Both the position numbers and the translations under genes were made by a program. From NCBI RefSeq assembly GCF_016863095.1, contig NZ_BOOF01000040.1, forward strand, positions 1-64,000: a DNA stretch of 64,000 bases. The letters are read 5' to 3'. The DNA comes from Microbispora siamensis (GTDB taxonomy: Bacteria; Actinomycetota; Actinomycetes; Streptosporangiales; Streptosporangiaceae). Numbering within the stretch: position 1 is the first letter of the stretch; each line of letters begins with the position of its first letter. The notes beneath the pieces were generated by a model. It was not told the DNA's origin. It was given only the letters and a program-made list of their open reading frames with translations, and did no database searches. Shown in pieces: positions 19,003 through 28,229 of the stretch.

Positions 19003-19908
19003 ATGGCTGGGACGAGCACCGATGAGATAGCTGGTGAGCGGCGCCAACTGATCAATGTCGCCTACCGGTTGCTCGGTTCACTGGCCGAGGCCGAGGACGC
19101 CGTACAGGAGGCCTACGCGCGCTGGTACGCGCTGCCACCGAGTCGGCGGAAGGAGATCGTGTCCCCTGGCGCCTGGCTGACGACGGTGACCGGCCGCATC
19201 TGCCTGGACGTGCTCGGCTCGGCGCGGGCGCGGCGTGAACGCTATGTCGGCGCGTGGCTGCCCGAGCCGCTGCCCGAGTCGCTGCCGGGGCGCGCCGAGT
19301 GGGCCCACGGGCATGGCACCGACCCCGCTGACCAGATGGTCCTGGACGAATCGGTGACCATGGCCTTCCTCGTCGTCCTGGAGACGATGACGCCCGCCGA
19401 GCGGGTGGCGTTCGTCCTGCACGACGTCTTCCGTTACCCCTTCGCCGAGATCGCCGGCGTCCTCGGCCGTACCGCTGCGGCCTGCAAGCAACTGGCGGCC
19501 TCCGCCCGGCGGCGGGTCGGCGACGCACGCGCCCCGGTGCCGGCGGCCGGGCAGGCCGACGTGGTGCGGCATGTCAAGAAGGCATGGGAGACGAAGGACA
19601 TCGCGGCCCTCGTCGACCTCCTCGACCCGGCCGCCGTGATGACCGCCGACGGCGGTGGCATGGTCGATACCGTCCTGCGCCCGATAGAAGGCGGCGCGCG
19701 CATCGCCCGGTACATGGTCTCCATCGCCGACAAGGCTCCGGGGCTCGAACTCCTGGAGCGGTCGGTCAACGGTGTGCCGGGCCTGGTGGCCCAGCGTGCC
19801 GGCGTCGTCGTGACCGTAGCCTCGTTCGATGTCGCCGACGGCCGCGTCACCCGGATCTGGGCGGTCCGCAATCCGGAGAAGCTGCGGCTGTGGGCACGGA
19901 CGGCTTGA
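19003..19908 (+). CDS. ECF41-like RNA polymerase sigma factor (SigJ type)
   Basis: A 301-residue sigma factor. Region 2 covers about residues 10-75 (NVAYRLLGSLAEAEDAVQEAY), the WLPEP signature follows, region 4 covers about 115-170 (VFRYPFAEIAGVLGRTAAACKQ), and a C-terminal SnoaL-like domain (about 185-300) carries DGGG. In this group the C-terminal domain tunes sigma activity without a classical anti-sigma factor. No COE-type partner gene, usual for ECF41, is next to it. Confidence 0.9.
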   Translation: MAGTSTDEIAGERRQLINVAYRLLGSLAEAEDAVQEAYARWYALPPSRRKEIVSPGAWLTTVTGRICLDVLGSARARRERYVGAWLPEPLPESLPGRAEWAHGHGTDPADQMVLDESVTMAFLVVLETMTPAERVAFVLHDVFRYPFAEIAGVLGRTAAACKQLAASARRRVGDARAPVPAAGQADVVRHVKKAWETKDIAALVDLLDPAAVMTADGGGMVDTVLRPIEGGARIARYMVSIADKAPGLELLERSVNGVPGLVAQRAGVVVTVASFDVADGRVTRIWAVRNPEKLRLWARTA

Positions 19909-20069
19909 TACTCCAGTCGCCACCGCCCATCCGCGCCCGGCCGGTCCGCCGAGCGCTTGTCGTCGTCTCGATGCTCACGTGCCTCGGTCCGCTCGCGCTG
20001 ACGGGCTGCACCCGACCGGACGAGCCGCCGTCGCTACCGCTGGCCCGAGTGATACATCCGGACCGCTGA
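19890..20069 (+). CDS. Possible small lipoprotein overlapping the sigma-factor end
   Basis: A 59-codon frame starting at a GTG inside the sigma-factor 3' end (or at a TTG at 19905). It has a basic stretch RARPVRR, a hydrophobic core and the lipobox LALTGC, followed by a short Pro-rich tail. The features of a lipoprotein signal are complete, but the mature peptide would be only about 17 residues. The start is uncertain, and it could be a remnant of a longer gene. Confidence 0.35.
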   Translation: MGTDGLILQSPPPIRARPVRRALVVVSMLTCLGPLALTGCTRPDEPPSLPLARVIHPDR

Positions 20070-20090
20070 TGGCGTGGCGGCGCGAACCGG

Positions 20091-20879
20091 TCAGCCGCAG
20101 GACACCGTGAGCGTGCCCAGGTGGGCGAACTCGGCGGTGACCGGGCGGCCCGGTTCCAGCGGGACCGCGTCGGTCATCCCGCCGGTGAGGACGATCCAAC
20201 CCTCCTCCAGGGCCAGCCCTCGCTCGGCGAGGGAGTTCGCGGCGAGCGCGAGCGCCCGCGCCGGATGGCCCTGCACGGCCGCGCCCGTCGCGGTGTCCAC
20301 CACCGTCCCCGCCACACTCAGCACGCACGCCTCGAGCGCGAGGTCGAGGCCGGCCGGGTCCACTTCCACGTCACCCACTACGAACTGGGCCGACGACGCG
20401 TTGTCGGCGACCACGTCGGGGAGGGTGAACCGGAAGTCGCGGTAGCGGCTGTCGATCACTTCGAGGCCCGCGGACACGCTCCGCACCGCCGCCATCGCCG
20501 AGGCCGGGGTGACCCCGGGGCCCTCCAACCGCCGACCGAGCGTGAAGACGATCTCGGGCTCCACCCGCGGATGGATGAGGCGCTCGGTCCGCACGTGCGC
20601 GCCGGCGTCGAGCATCATGCCGTCGGTGAGCCAGCCGGTCAGCGGGGCGTCCACGCCCATCCGCCGCTGCTTGGCGCGCGAAGTGAGGCCCAGCTTCACG
20701 CCGACGATCCTCTCGCCTCCGGCGACCCTGGCCGCCACCAGCTCCGACTGCACCTGGTAGGCGGTGCCGAGGTCCAGGCCGGGCCAGTCCTCTGTGATGG
20801 GGTGGCGCGCCGTACGGGTCGACTCCGCCGCGCGCAGCTCCTCGACGGCCCGATCGACCGTCCATGTGTTCGCCGTCAT
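20091..20879 (-). CDS. nbaG: 4-oxalocrotonate decarboxylase (2-keto-4-pentenoate hydratase superfamily)
   Basis: A 262-residue enzyme expected to decarboxylate 4-oxalocrotonate to 2-oxopent-4-enoate. The blocks VGVKLGLTSRAKQ, LIHPRVEPEIVFTL, FTLPDVVADNASSAQFV and LTGGMTDAV resemble DmpH/XylI-type decarboxylases more than hydratases, which instead have the IDTIADNAS pattern of the paralogue at 43596. I start at the ATG encoding MTANTW; a TTG three codons upstream is possible. It is divergent from the MHS transporter and belongs to the 2-aminomuconate pathway encoded to the right. Confidence 0.85.
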   Translation of the reverse strand: MTANTWTVDRAVEELRAAESTRTARHPITEDWPGLDLGTAYQVQSELVAARVAGGERIVGVKLGLTSRAKQRRMGVDAPLTGWLTDGMMLDAGAHVRTERLIHPRVEPEIVFTLGRRLEGPGVTPASAMAAVRSVSAGLEVIDSRYRDFRFTLPDVVADNASSAQFVVGDVEVDPAGLDLALEACVLSVAGTVVDTATGAAVQGHPARALALAANSLAERGLALEEGWIVLTGGMTDAVPLEPGRPVTAEFAHLGTLTVSCG

Positions 20880-20932
20880 GGTGGCCAAGGTGGACCGGGG
20901 CGGCCGCGGCTTCCACCTGGCGTTCCCGCATA

Positions 20933-20965
20933 CCGGAAATCCGGATAGTTGCGTCCGTCACTATC
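20933..20965. promoter_or_regulatory. Operator-like repeats in the nbaG/transporter divergent promoter
   Basis: CCGGA-AA-TCCGG (20933-20944) is a perfect short palindrome. It runs into GATAG...CTATC, an inverted repeat with a 12-base spacer (20944-20965). The location between divergent catabolic genes suits a regulator site. The binding protein is unknown. Confidence 0.4.
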
Positions 20966-21038
20966 GGTCCTACGGTCACTCCAACCCGCCGTCGTGCCTT
21001 GAGGCGGGGGAAACATCCCAGGCTGGAGGAATCCGTCG

Positions 21039-22697
21039 ATGAACAGACAGGAACTCAAGGTCGTCGGCGCGTCGGCCGTCGGCACGGCGTTCGAGTGGTA
21101 CGACTTCTTCCTCTACGGCGCGCTCGTCCCCGTGATCGGCAGCAGGTTCTTCAGCGACTACGGCACGGCGGCGCAGACCGTGTTCGCGCTGTTGACCTTC
21201 GCCGCCGGGTTCATCGTCCGCCCGATCGGCGCGCTGGTGTTCGCCCGGATCACCGACCTGGTCGGCCGCAAGATCGTGTTCCTGATGACGCTCGTGCTGA
21301 TGGGCGCCTCGACGGTCGCGGTCGGGTTGCTGCCCACCGCGGACGAGATCGGCATCCTGGCCCCGATCCTGCTGGTGACCTGCCGCATCCTGCAGGGACT
21401 CGCGGTCAGCGGCGAGTTCGGCGCGGCGGTCACCTACGTCTCGGAGTACGCCCCCGCGCGGCAGCGCGCGTACTTCGTCGGCTGGCTCACCGGCACCACG
21501 GCTCTCGCCTTCAGTCTGTCGCTGGGCGTGCAACTGCTGGTGCAGGCCGTCGTGGGCGCGGACGCGTTCGAGGAGTGGGGCTGGCGGGTGCCGTTCGTCA
21601 TCTCCGTCGTGCCGCTCGCGCTTTCCGTGTGGATCCGCACCAAGCTGAACGAGAGCCCGATGTTCCTCAAGATGAAGGAGGGGGGCACCCAGACCAAGGC
21701 GCCGCTGCGCGAGGCGTTCGGTTCGCGGGCGCGGGTGCGGATGGTGGCGATCGTGTTCGTGATGGCCGCGACGCAGTCGTTCATCGGCTACCTGTCCACC
21801 GTGTACATGGTGACCACGATGAAGACCTACCTCAAGGCCGACTCGTTCACGGTCAACGCGATCTTCATGGTGATCATGTTGATCGGGTTCTTCCTGTGCG
21901 TCCTCGCCTGCCGGGTGTCCGACCGGATCGGGCGCCGGCCGGTGCTGTTCGCGGGGCTCGGGCTGGCCGCGCTGCTCGTGTTCCCGATCACCGGCGCCAT
22001 CGTCTCGACCACGAACCCGGATCTCGCCCGGGCTCAGGAGAACGTGTCGGTCGTCATCCAGGCCGACCCGGCCGAGTGTTCCTTCCAGTTCAACCCCGCG
22101 GGCACCGCCACCTTCACCTCCGACTGCGACCGGGCACGGAATGTGCTCCAGGCCAACTCGGTCACCTTCGAGCGGCAGGACGCCACCGGTCCTACCAGGG
22201 TCCTCGTGAACGACACCCAGGTCTCCGGTGGCCCGCGGATGACGGACGAACTGCTGTCGGCGCTCAGGACGGCCGGATATCCGGTCGGCGGATCGGGCGG
22301 CACGATCAAGATCGCCGGGTTCGGGGACCTCTTCGACGGGCCCGTCCTCGCGGTCGCGCTGCTGCTCCTCGTGCTGGTCGCGTTCGCGCAGATGGCCCAG
22401 GGACCGGCCGCGACGGCGATGGCGGAGGTGTTCCCGACCCGCGTCCGGGCCACGGCGCTCTCGATCCCCTACCAGCTCGGCGTCGGCGTGTTCGGCGGTC
22501 TCCTGCCGGCGACGATGGTCGCCATCGGGGCCGAAGTGGGCAGCACCACCACCGCACTGTGGTACCCGGTCGGGGCCATGGCGCTGGGTCTGTTGATCCT
22601 GGTGTTCACTCTGCCGGAGACCAAGGGTGTGGATCTCGCCGATGTGCGCCTGGCCGGCGACGAGGCCGTGGAGCCCGTCGTACGCCAGGCCGGCTGA
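21039..22697 (+). CDS. MHS-family MFS importer with a large internal loop
   Basis: A 552-residue major facilitator of the metabolite:H+ symporter type (FEWYDFFLYG start, RPIGALVFARITDLVGRK). Such proteins import aromatic or organic acids. About 90 hydrophilic residues (around 330-420) with two Cys are inserted in the second half, probably as an external loop, since hydrophobic helices resume at PVLAVALLLLVLVAF. GGAGG lies eight bases before the ATG. The context makes an aromatic acid such as 3-hydroxyanthranilate or a derivative the likely cargo (inference). Confidence 0.88.
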   Translation: MNRQELKVVGASAVGTAFEWYDFFLYGALVPVIGSRFFSDYGTAAQTVFALLTFAAGFIVRPIGALVFARITDLVGRKIVFLMTLVLMGASTVAVGLLPTADEIGILAPILLVTCRILQGLAVSGEFGAAVTYVSEYAPARQRAYFVGWLTGTTALAFSLSLGVQLLVQAVVGADAFEEWGWRVPFVISVVPLALSVWIRTKLNESPMFLKMKEGGTQTKAPLREAFGSRARVRMVAIVFVMAATQSFIGYLSTVYMVTTMKTYLKADSFTVNAIFMVIMLIGFFLCVLACRVSDRIGRRPVLFAGLGLAALLVFPITGAIVSTTNPDLARAQENVSVVIQADPAECSFQFNPAGTATFTSDCDRARNVLQANSVTFERQDATGPTRVLVNDTQVSGGPRMTDELLSALRTAGYPVGGSGGTIKIAGFGDLFDGPVLAVALLLLVLVAFAQMAQGPAATAMAEVFPTRVRATALSIPYQLGVGVFGGLLPATMVAIGAEVGSTTTALWYPVGAMALGLLILVFTLPETKGVDLADVRLAGDEAVEPVVRQAG

Positions 22698-22741
22698 TCG
22701 TCGCATCCGTCCCGGAACCGCATCCAGAAAGGTAAGGCTTC

Positions 22742-22939
22742 ATGCCGATCATCGACGTCTCACTGCTGGCCGGCCGTACCGAGTCCGAGCTGCGCGAGAT
22801 GATCTCGGCCGTCCACGACGCGGTCGTGCGCAGCCTCGGGGTCCCGCCCGAGTCGGTGCGGATCCTGGTGCGTGAGCTGCCGCCGACCCACTGGGCCGCG
22901 GGCGGCGAGACGATCGCCGAGCGCAGGGCGCGCTCCTAG
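22742..22939 (+). CDS. 4-oxalocrotonate tautomerase-like enzyme
   Basis: A 65-residue tautomerase. After removal of Met, Pro1 is the general base; the N-terminal PIIDVSLLAGR strand and the helix with LREMISAVHDAVV fit the family, as does Arg in the RILVREL strand. It would interconvert 2-hydroxymuconate and 4-oxalocrotonate between the deaminase and decarboxylase steps. AAAGGTAAGG provides a ribosome site, and the gene follows the transporter by 44 bases. Confidence 0.88.
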   Translation: MPIIDVSLLAGRTESELREMISAVHDAVVRSLGVPPESVRILVRELPPTHWAAGGETIAERRARS

Positions 22940-22947
22940 GAAGCCGG

Positions 22948-22981
22948 GACGGGCCGGGGCCGACGTCGGCCCCGGCCCGTC
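22948..22981. terminator. Perfect 34-bp palindromic terminator
   Basis: Two 17-base arms beginning GACGGGCCGG and ending CCGGCCCGTC match perfectly with no spacer. It lies between the convergent tautomerase and SDR genes, so it can end both transcripts. Confidence 0.8.
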
Positions 22982-22992
22982 TCACGTCGCCG

Positions 22993-23757
22993 TCAGCCGC
23001 GGAAGTGCGTGCTGCTCCAGCCGCCGTCCACCGGGATGGTGAGGCCGGTGACGAACGCCGCCTCGTCCGACGCCAGGAACGCGACGACCCGCGCGACGTC
23101 GATCGGCTGCCCGACTCTCGGCAGTGGGCGCGACCGGGTCACCAGGTCGTCGAAGACACCGGCGGCGATCTTCGCGCGGGTCGCCGGGGTCTCGATCAGG
23201 CCCGGCGCCACGGCGTTGACCCGGATGCCGCGCCGGCCATACTCGGCCGCCATCTGGCGGGTGAGACTTGAGACCGCGCCCTTGGCCGCCGAGTAAGGCG
23301 CGGACCCCGCGACCCCGGTCAGCGCGAACGTCGAGGACGTGTTGACGATCGCCCCGCCCGCGTCGCCGAACGCGATCACCGCGCGGCGGCTGAGCGCGAA
23401 CGTCGTGCCGAGGTTGGTCCGCAGGAAGAACTCGAAGTCCTCGTCCGTGGTGTCGGCCGCCGGGCGGTCCCCGGCCCTGCCCGCGATGTTGGCGAGCACG
23501 TCCGGCGTGCCCACGACCTCGGCGCAGTGGTCGAAGACCCGCTCGGCCGCGCCCGCCGAGGTGAGGTCGACGGCCAGCACGGCCAGCTCGTCACCGGCCG
23601 CCGCCACCTCGTCTCGCAGTCCCAGCAGGCCCTTCTCGTCGCGGTCCACGGCGAGCACCGCCGCGCCGCGGGCGGCGAACAGCGCGGCGGTCGCGCGTCC
23701 GATGCCCGACGCCGCCCCGGTGACGATCGCCGTCTTACCGCGCAGCTGCCCGTTCAC
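22993..23757 (-). CDS. Short-chain dehydrogenase/reductase
   Basis: A 254-residue classical SDR with TGAASGIG at the cofactor site, NTSS with the catalytic Ser, YSAAK with the Tyr/Lys pair, and PGLIETP. It starts at a GTG with GGGAGG seven bases upstream. It is divergent from the enoyl-CoA hydratase gene. The pair would suit hydration and oxidation of a CoA-linked side chain, but the substrate is inferred only from context. Confidence 0.88.
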   Translation of the reverse strand: MNGQLRGKTAIVTGAASGIGRATAALFAARGAAVLAVDRDEKGLLGLRDEVAAAGDELAVLAVDLTSAGAAERVFDHCAEVVGTPDVLANIAGRAGDRPAADTTDEDFEFFLRTNLGTTFALSRRAVIAFGDAGGAIVNTSSTFALTGVAGSAPYSAAKGAVSSLTRQMAAEYGRRGIRVNAVAPGLIETPATRAKIAAGVFDDLVTRSRPLPRVGQPIDVARVVAFLASDEAAFVTGLTIPVDGGWSSTHFRG

Positions 23758-23889
23758 GAATGTCCTCCCGAACCTCGATGCCATGCGCTCCGATGATGCG
23801 CGGTGGCTCGATGCCCGGCCACCTGCGGGCTTCCGCTCAATGAGAACCGGTCCTGGTGGCCGGAGCACGCGTCAGGTCAGTTTCGGACC

Positions 23890-24690
23890 ATGGACGTACG
23901 TGGACTGCGGGTGACGTTCCCCTCCGATGGGGTCGCGCTGCTGGAACTGGACCGGCCGCACCGCCGTAACGCGCTGGACCGCGCGCTGCTCGACGGACTG
24001 CCCACGGTGCTGCGCGAGCTGGACGGCGACTGCGCCGTACGGGCCCTGGTGGTGACCGGGCGCGGCGGCGCGTTCTGCGCGGGCGGCGACCTGGACGCGA
24101 TCGGCGACATGGGGAACGAGGCGCCGCGAGATGCCCGGGAGCGCATGACGCGCGAGTTTTCCGCCGCCGGGCTGCTGCTGGACTTCCACGCGCCGACCAT
24201 CGCCGCCGTGGACGGCGCGGCCGTCGGCGCCGGGATGGCTTTCGCCCTCGCGTGTGACCTACGGATCGGCTCGCCCGGCGCGGTGTTCGCCAGCCCGTTC
24301 ATCAAGATGGCGCTGGTCCCCGACTTCGGCGTGACGTGGCTGCTCACGCGGGCGGTCGGCGCGGCGCGAGCGACGGAGCTGGCGCTGTCCGGGCGGAAGG
24401 TGGCGGCGGAGGAGGCCGTACGGATCGGCCTGCTCGACGTCGTCGCGGACGACCCCCTCGCGCAGGCGCTCGGCCGCGCCGAGACGCTCGCGGCGGCGCC
24501 CCCCGAGGCGGCGAGGGCGACCAAGCGCCTGATCGCCGCGGCGGCCGGCGGCGGGCTGGCGGAGGCGGTGGACCGGGAGGTCGCCGAGCAGATCCGGGCG
24601 GTGAACTCTCCGGAGTTCGGGCGGCGGTGGGCGGAGTGGTCGCGCGCGGTGCGCGGCAGCTCTTCCCGGCGAATGGAAACCGGTCGTTGA
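23890..24690 (+). CDS. Enoyl-CoA hydratase/isomerase family protein
   Basis: A 266-residue crotonase-fold protein. AFCAGGDLDAI forms one part of the oxyanion hole and AAVGAGMAFALACDLRI the second; FASPFIKMALVPDFG contains the usual glycine-poor active-site loop with Asp rather than the second Glu of true hydratases. It may therefore be a hydratase, isomerase or other crotonase. The start ATG follows a non-coding divergent region. The semialdehyde dehydrogenase gene comes 56 bases downstream. Confidence 0.85.
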   Translation: MDVRGLRVTFPSDGVALLELDRPHRRNALDRALLDGLPTVLRELDGDCAVRALVVTGRGGAFCAGGDLDAIGDMGNEAPRDARERMTREFSAAGLLLDFHAPTIAAVDGAAVGAGMAFALACDLRIGSPGAVFASPFIKMALVPDFGVTWLLTRAVGAARATELALSGRKVAAEEAVRIGLLDVVADDPLAQALGRAETLAAAPPEAARATKRLIAAAAGGGLAEAVDREVAEQIRAVNSPEFGRRWAEWSRAVRGSSSRRMETGR

Positions 24691-24746
24691 GCGCACGCCG
24701 GTCGCGCGCGGAGAGTTACGGCACAGCGATAAAGAGGAGGACCAGC

Positions 24747-26177
24747 GTGGAATCGTTCGGACACGTCATCGCGGGCGAGGAGGTCGCCTCCGCCGACGGG
24801 ACGGCGTTCGAGTCCGTGGACCCGTGGACGCGGGAGCCGTGGGCCACGGTGGCGCTCGGCTCGGCCGGCGACGCGGAACGCGCCGTACGCGCCGCGCGGT
24901 CGGCCTTCGACGAGGGTCCGTGGCCGCGGATGAGCTTCACCGAGCGCGGTGCGATCCTGCACCGCCTCGCCGACCTGCTGGACAAGCACACCGACGACCT
25001 GGCGGCGGCCGACACCACGGACATGGGCAAGCCGATCACTCAGACCAGGGGCCACGACGTCCCCCGCGCGGCGCGGAACTTCCGATTCTTCGCCGACCAC
25101 GCGCAGCTCACTCCTGCCGAGACGTTCCCGATGCCGACGGGGCACCACGCCTACACCGAGTACGACCCGGCGGGCGTCGTGGCCGCCATCGCGCCGTGGA
25201 ACTTCCCGCTCATGATGGCGAGCTGGAAGGTCGCGCCCGCGCTGGCATGGGGGAACACGGTCGTGCTCAAGCCCGCCGAGCAGTCGCCCGCCTCGGCCAC
25301 CATCCTGGCCCGGCTGGCGATCGAGGCCGGCCTGCCGCCCGGCGTGCTCAACGTCGTCCACGGGTTCGGGCCGAGCTCGGTGGGCCAGGCACTGACCGAG
25401 TCGCCACTGGTCGACCGGATCACCTTCACCGGCGAGTCGGCCACCGGCCGGCTGATCTCCAGGGCCGCGGCGGCCAACCTGACCCCGGTGAGCCTGGAGC
25501 TGGGCGGCAAGGGCGCGAACATCGTCTTTGCCGACGCCGACCTCGACCAGGCGGTCGGCTGGTCGATCCAGGCGGTCTTCAGCAACAGCGGGCAGGTCTG
25601 CCTGGCCGGAAGCCGGCTGTACGTGCAGCGCCAGGTGTACGACGAGTTCCTGGCCAGGTTCACCGCCGCCGCCGAGGCGCTGGTGATCGGCGACCCGAAG
25701 GACCCGGCGACGCAGATCGGCCCGCTGTCCTCCCGGGAGCACTTCACGAAGGTGGCCGGCTATCTCGACATCGCGACGGCGGCAGGCGCACGACTGCACA
25801 CGGGCGGCGTGGGCGAGGGGTGGACCGTACGGCCGACCGTGGTGGTCGGCGCGGGGCAGCGCGACCGGGTCACCCAGGAGGAGATCTTCGGGCCGGTCGT
25901 GGTCGTGCTCCCGTTCGACGACGAGGCGGACGCGGTGGCGGCGGCCAACGACACGCCGTACGGCCTGAACGCCATGCTGTTCACCCAGGACCTCTCCCGC
26001 GCCCACCGGGTGGCACGCGCGCTGCGGGTCGGCACGGTGTGGACGAACTGCTTCTTCGTCAGGGACCTGCGCGCACCCTTCGGCGGTGCGAAGGACTCCG
26101 GCGTCGGCCGTGAGGGCGGAACGTACAGCCGGGAGTTCTTCACCGAACCCAAGGCCGTCATCATGGAGATCTCGTGA
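24747..26177 (+). CDS. nbaE: 2-aminomuconate semialdehyde dehydrogenase (aldehyde dehydrogenase family)
   Basis: A 476-residue NAD-dependent aldehyde dehydrogenase. Catalytic Glu lies in LELGGKGAN and Cys in NSGQVCLAGSR; IAPWNFPLMM and the FTGES turn bind NAD. The GTG start has a strong GAGGAGG ribosome site. Its position next to a RidA-type deaminase, 3-hydroxyanthranilate dioxygenase and ACMS decarboxylase genes assigns it to oxidising 2-aminomuconate 6-semialdehyde to 2-aminomuconate. From sequence alone 2-hydroxymuconate semialdehyde could not be excluded. Confidence 0.9.
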   Translation: MESFGHVIAGEEVASADGTAFESVDPWTREPWATVALGSAGDAERAVRAARSAFDEGPWPRMSFTERGAILHRLADLLDKHTDDLAAADTTDMGKPITQTRGHDVPRAARNFRFFADHAQLTPAETFPMPTGHHAYTEYDPAGVVAAIAPWNFPLMMASWKVAPALAWGNTVVLKPAEQSPASATILARLAIEAGLPPGVLNVVHGFGPSSVGQALTESPLVDRITFTGESATGRLISRAAAANLTPVSLELGGKGANIVFADADLDQAVGWSIQAVFSNSGQVCLAGSRLYVQRQVYDEFLARFTAAAEALVIGDPKDPATQIGPLSSREHFTKVAGYLDIATAAGARLHTGGVGEGWTVRPTVVVGAGQRDRVTQEEIFGPVVVVLPFDDEADAVAAANDTPYGLNAMLFTQDLSRAHRVARALRVGTVWTNCFFVRDLRAPFGGAKDSGVGREGGTYSREFFTEPKAVIMEIS

Positions 26178-26226
26178 CGGGGGTCGCCGCACCGCGGCCG
26201 CACGTCCGACCGGCAAGGAGCACATC

Positions 26227-26643
26227 ATGACCGACATCCGACCCGTCAGCACCCGCAACGCACCCACAGTGGGCTTCTCCACGGGGACGGCAGCGCCGCT
26301 CTCCCAGGCGATCGTGCACGGCGACACCATCTACTGCTCGGGCACCGGGCCGCTGGACCCGCAGACCCGCACCATCGTCTCCGACGACTTCGCCGAGCAG
26401 GTCAGGCAGACGCTCACGAATCTGGTCGCGGTCGTGGAGGCGGCGGGCGGCAGCCGGGAGACCATTCTCAAGTGCACCTGCTTCGTGCGCGACGTGGCCA
26501 ACTTCCCGGTGTTCAACGCCGTCTACCGCGAGTTCTTCCAGGGAAACCCGCACTTCCCCGCGCGGACCACGGTCATCGCGACCCCCCACCGCGCCGGGGT
26601 GCAGGTCGAGGTCGAGTGCGTCGCCGCCGTGATCCGGCCATGA
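26227..26643 (+). CDS. nbaF: 2-aminomuconate deaminase, RidA family
   Basis: A 138-residue Rid/YjgF-fold protein with IYCSGTGPLDPQTR, VRQTLTNLVAVVEAAG and the closing VEVECVAA strand. It ends in a cluster where the RidA member is the 2-aminomuconate deaminase, releasing ammonia to give 4-oxalocrotonate. AAGGAG precedes the ATG. The amidohydrolase gene overlaps its stop by ATGA. Confidence 0.88.
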   Translation: MTDIRPVSTRNAPTVGFSTGTAAPLSQAIVHGDTIYCSGTGPLDPQTRTIVSDDFAEQVRQTLTNLVAVVEAAGGSRETILKCTCFVRDVANFPVFNAVYREFFQGNPHFPARTTVIATPHRAGVQVEVECVAAVIRP

Positions 26644-28208
26644 CCGACCTGGTCCTGCTCGGCGGCCGGGTGCACACGCTGGACGCGGGCGGCACGGTCG
26701 CCGAGGCGGTCGCGGTGACCGGTGGCCGGGTGACCGCGGTCGGCTCCGACGCCGAGATCGCACGCCTGGCCGGCCCCTCCACCAGGGTGGTGCGGCTGGC
26801 GGGCCGGACCGTGATCCCCGGGCTGATCGATTCGCACTGCCACTTCGAGAACGCGGGCATGGACGGGCACACCGTGTCGTTCGCGGGTGTCCGCACGCTC
26901 GACGCCGCGCTCGACCGGATCGCCGCGCTGGCCGCCGGCCGCGAGCCCGGCGCGTGGGTGCTGGGACAACCGTGGAACCCTGCGCTCCAGCTCGCCGAAG
27001 GCCGCGGGCCCGACCGGCACGAGCTGGACCGCGCGGCGGGCGGCCGTCCGGTGTACCTGCCGGAGGGCCACGCCGCGACGGCCAGCACCGCCGCGCTGGA
27101 GCTCGCCGGCATCGACCCCGGCGGTCACGACGGCAGGCTGATCGAGGGCGCGGCGCACGCCGTCGCCCGCGTGGTGCCGCAATGGACCCGCGAGGAGCGG
27201 GCCGCCCAGCTCACCGCCGCCATGCGGGCGCTCAACCGGCGCGGGATCACCTCGGTCGTGGCGGGCGCCCTGCCGCCGGCAGACGTCGAGGTGCTACGAG
27301 AGCTGGCCGAGGCCGGACGGTCCACCCTCCGCGTGGCCGCGATGATCACGCCCACCGGCGAGCTCAACCCGTCCGTCACGCTCGCGGACTGGGAGGCGCT
27401 GCTGGCCTCCGGCCCGCCCGCGCCCGTCGGCAGGCGTTACCTCACCCGGGGCGTGAAGCTCCAGGTGGACGGCGGCATGACGCTCGGCACGGCGGCCACG
27501 CGCGAGCCGTACCGCGCCGATCCCGGCTACCACGGCGAGGTGTTCGCCGGCAAGGACCGGCTGGCCGAGCTGGTCGGCGCGGCGCACCGCGCGGGCTGGG
27601 CGGTCGGCACCCACGTGGTGGGCGACGCCGCGATCGACCTCGCCCTCGACGTCTACGAGGCCACCCGGCACCGGGGCCTCCCGCCGGACGTGCTCATCCA
27701 CGCCAGCCTGATCCAGCGTGACCAGATCGCCCGCGCCCGCGCGCTGGGCGTCCAGGTGGCCGCGCAGATCCCGTTCCTGTGGCGCAACCGGGTGGCCATC
27801 GCCGGTCACCTCGGGGATGCCCGCACCGAGGCCGCCGTGCCCCTGCGCGACCTCGTGGACGGCCTCGGGCTCGACGGCGTCGCGGCAGGCACCGACTATC
27901 CGATCAACGCCCTCGACCCGTTCCAGAACATCTACGCCATGACGACCAGGCGCGACGCGGCGGGCGACGTCGTGGGCGGCGGGCAGGCGGTCACCCGGAC
28001 GGAGGCGCTGCGCCTCTACACGACGTCCGGCGCCGCGCACACCGGTGAGCAGGGGGTGAAGGGCCGGCTGACCGCGGGCGCGCTCGCCGACCTGGTCGTG
28101 CTCGACGCCGACCCGCTCACCGCGTCCGACGACGAGCTCCGCGCGATCGAGGTCCTGATGACGGTCGTCGACGGCCAGATCGTGTACGACACCGGCCTGC
28201 TCGGCTGA
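26640..28208 (+). CDS. YtcJ-like amidohydrolase
   Basis: A 522-residue metal-dependent hydrolase of the amidohydrolase 3 type. The binuclear metal motif is seen as SHCHFE after VIPGLID, a carboxylated-Lys candidate in RGVKLQVDGG, His in THVVGDAA and in HASLIQ, and Asp in GTDYPIN. Members cleave N-acyl or formamide bonds. The gene is translationally coupled to the deaminase and followed by the dioxygenase, so it may free the aromatic amine from an amide precursor. That role is inferred. Confidence 0.85.
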   Translation: MTDLVLLGGRVHTLDAGGTVAEAVAVTGGRVTAVGSDAEIARLAGPSTRVVRLAGRTVIPGLIDSHCHFENAGMDGHTVSFAGVRTLDAALDRIAALAAGREPGAWVLGQPWNPALQLAEGRGPDRHELDRAAGGRPVYLPEGHAATASTAALELAGIDPGGHDGRLIEGAAHAVARVVPQWTREERAAQLTAAMRALNRRGITSVVAGALPPADVEVLRELAEAGRSTLRVAAMITPTGELNPSVTLADWEALLASGPPAPVGRRYLTRGVKLQVDGGMTLGTAATREPYRADPGYHGEVFAGKDRLAELVGAAHRAGWAVGTHVVGDAAIDLALDVYEATRHRGLPPDVLIHASLIQRDQIARARALGVQVAAQIPFLWRNRVAIAGHLGDARTEAAVPLRDLVDGLGLDGVAAGTDYPINALDPFQNIYAMTTRRDAAGDVVGGGQAVTRTEALRLYTTSGAAHTGEQGVKGRLTAGALADLVVLDADPLTASDDELRAIEVLMTVVDGQIVYDTGLLG

Positions 28209-28229
28209 GCAGCACACCAGGAGGTAACG

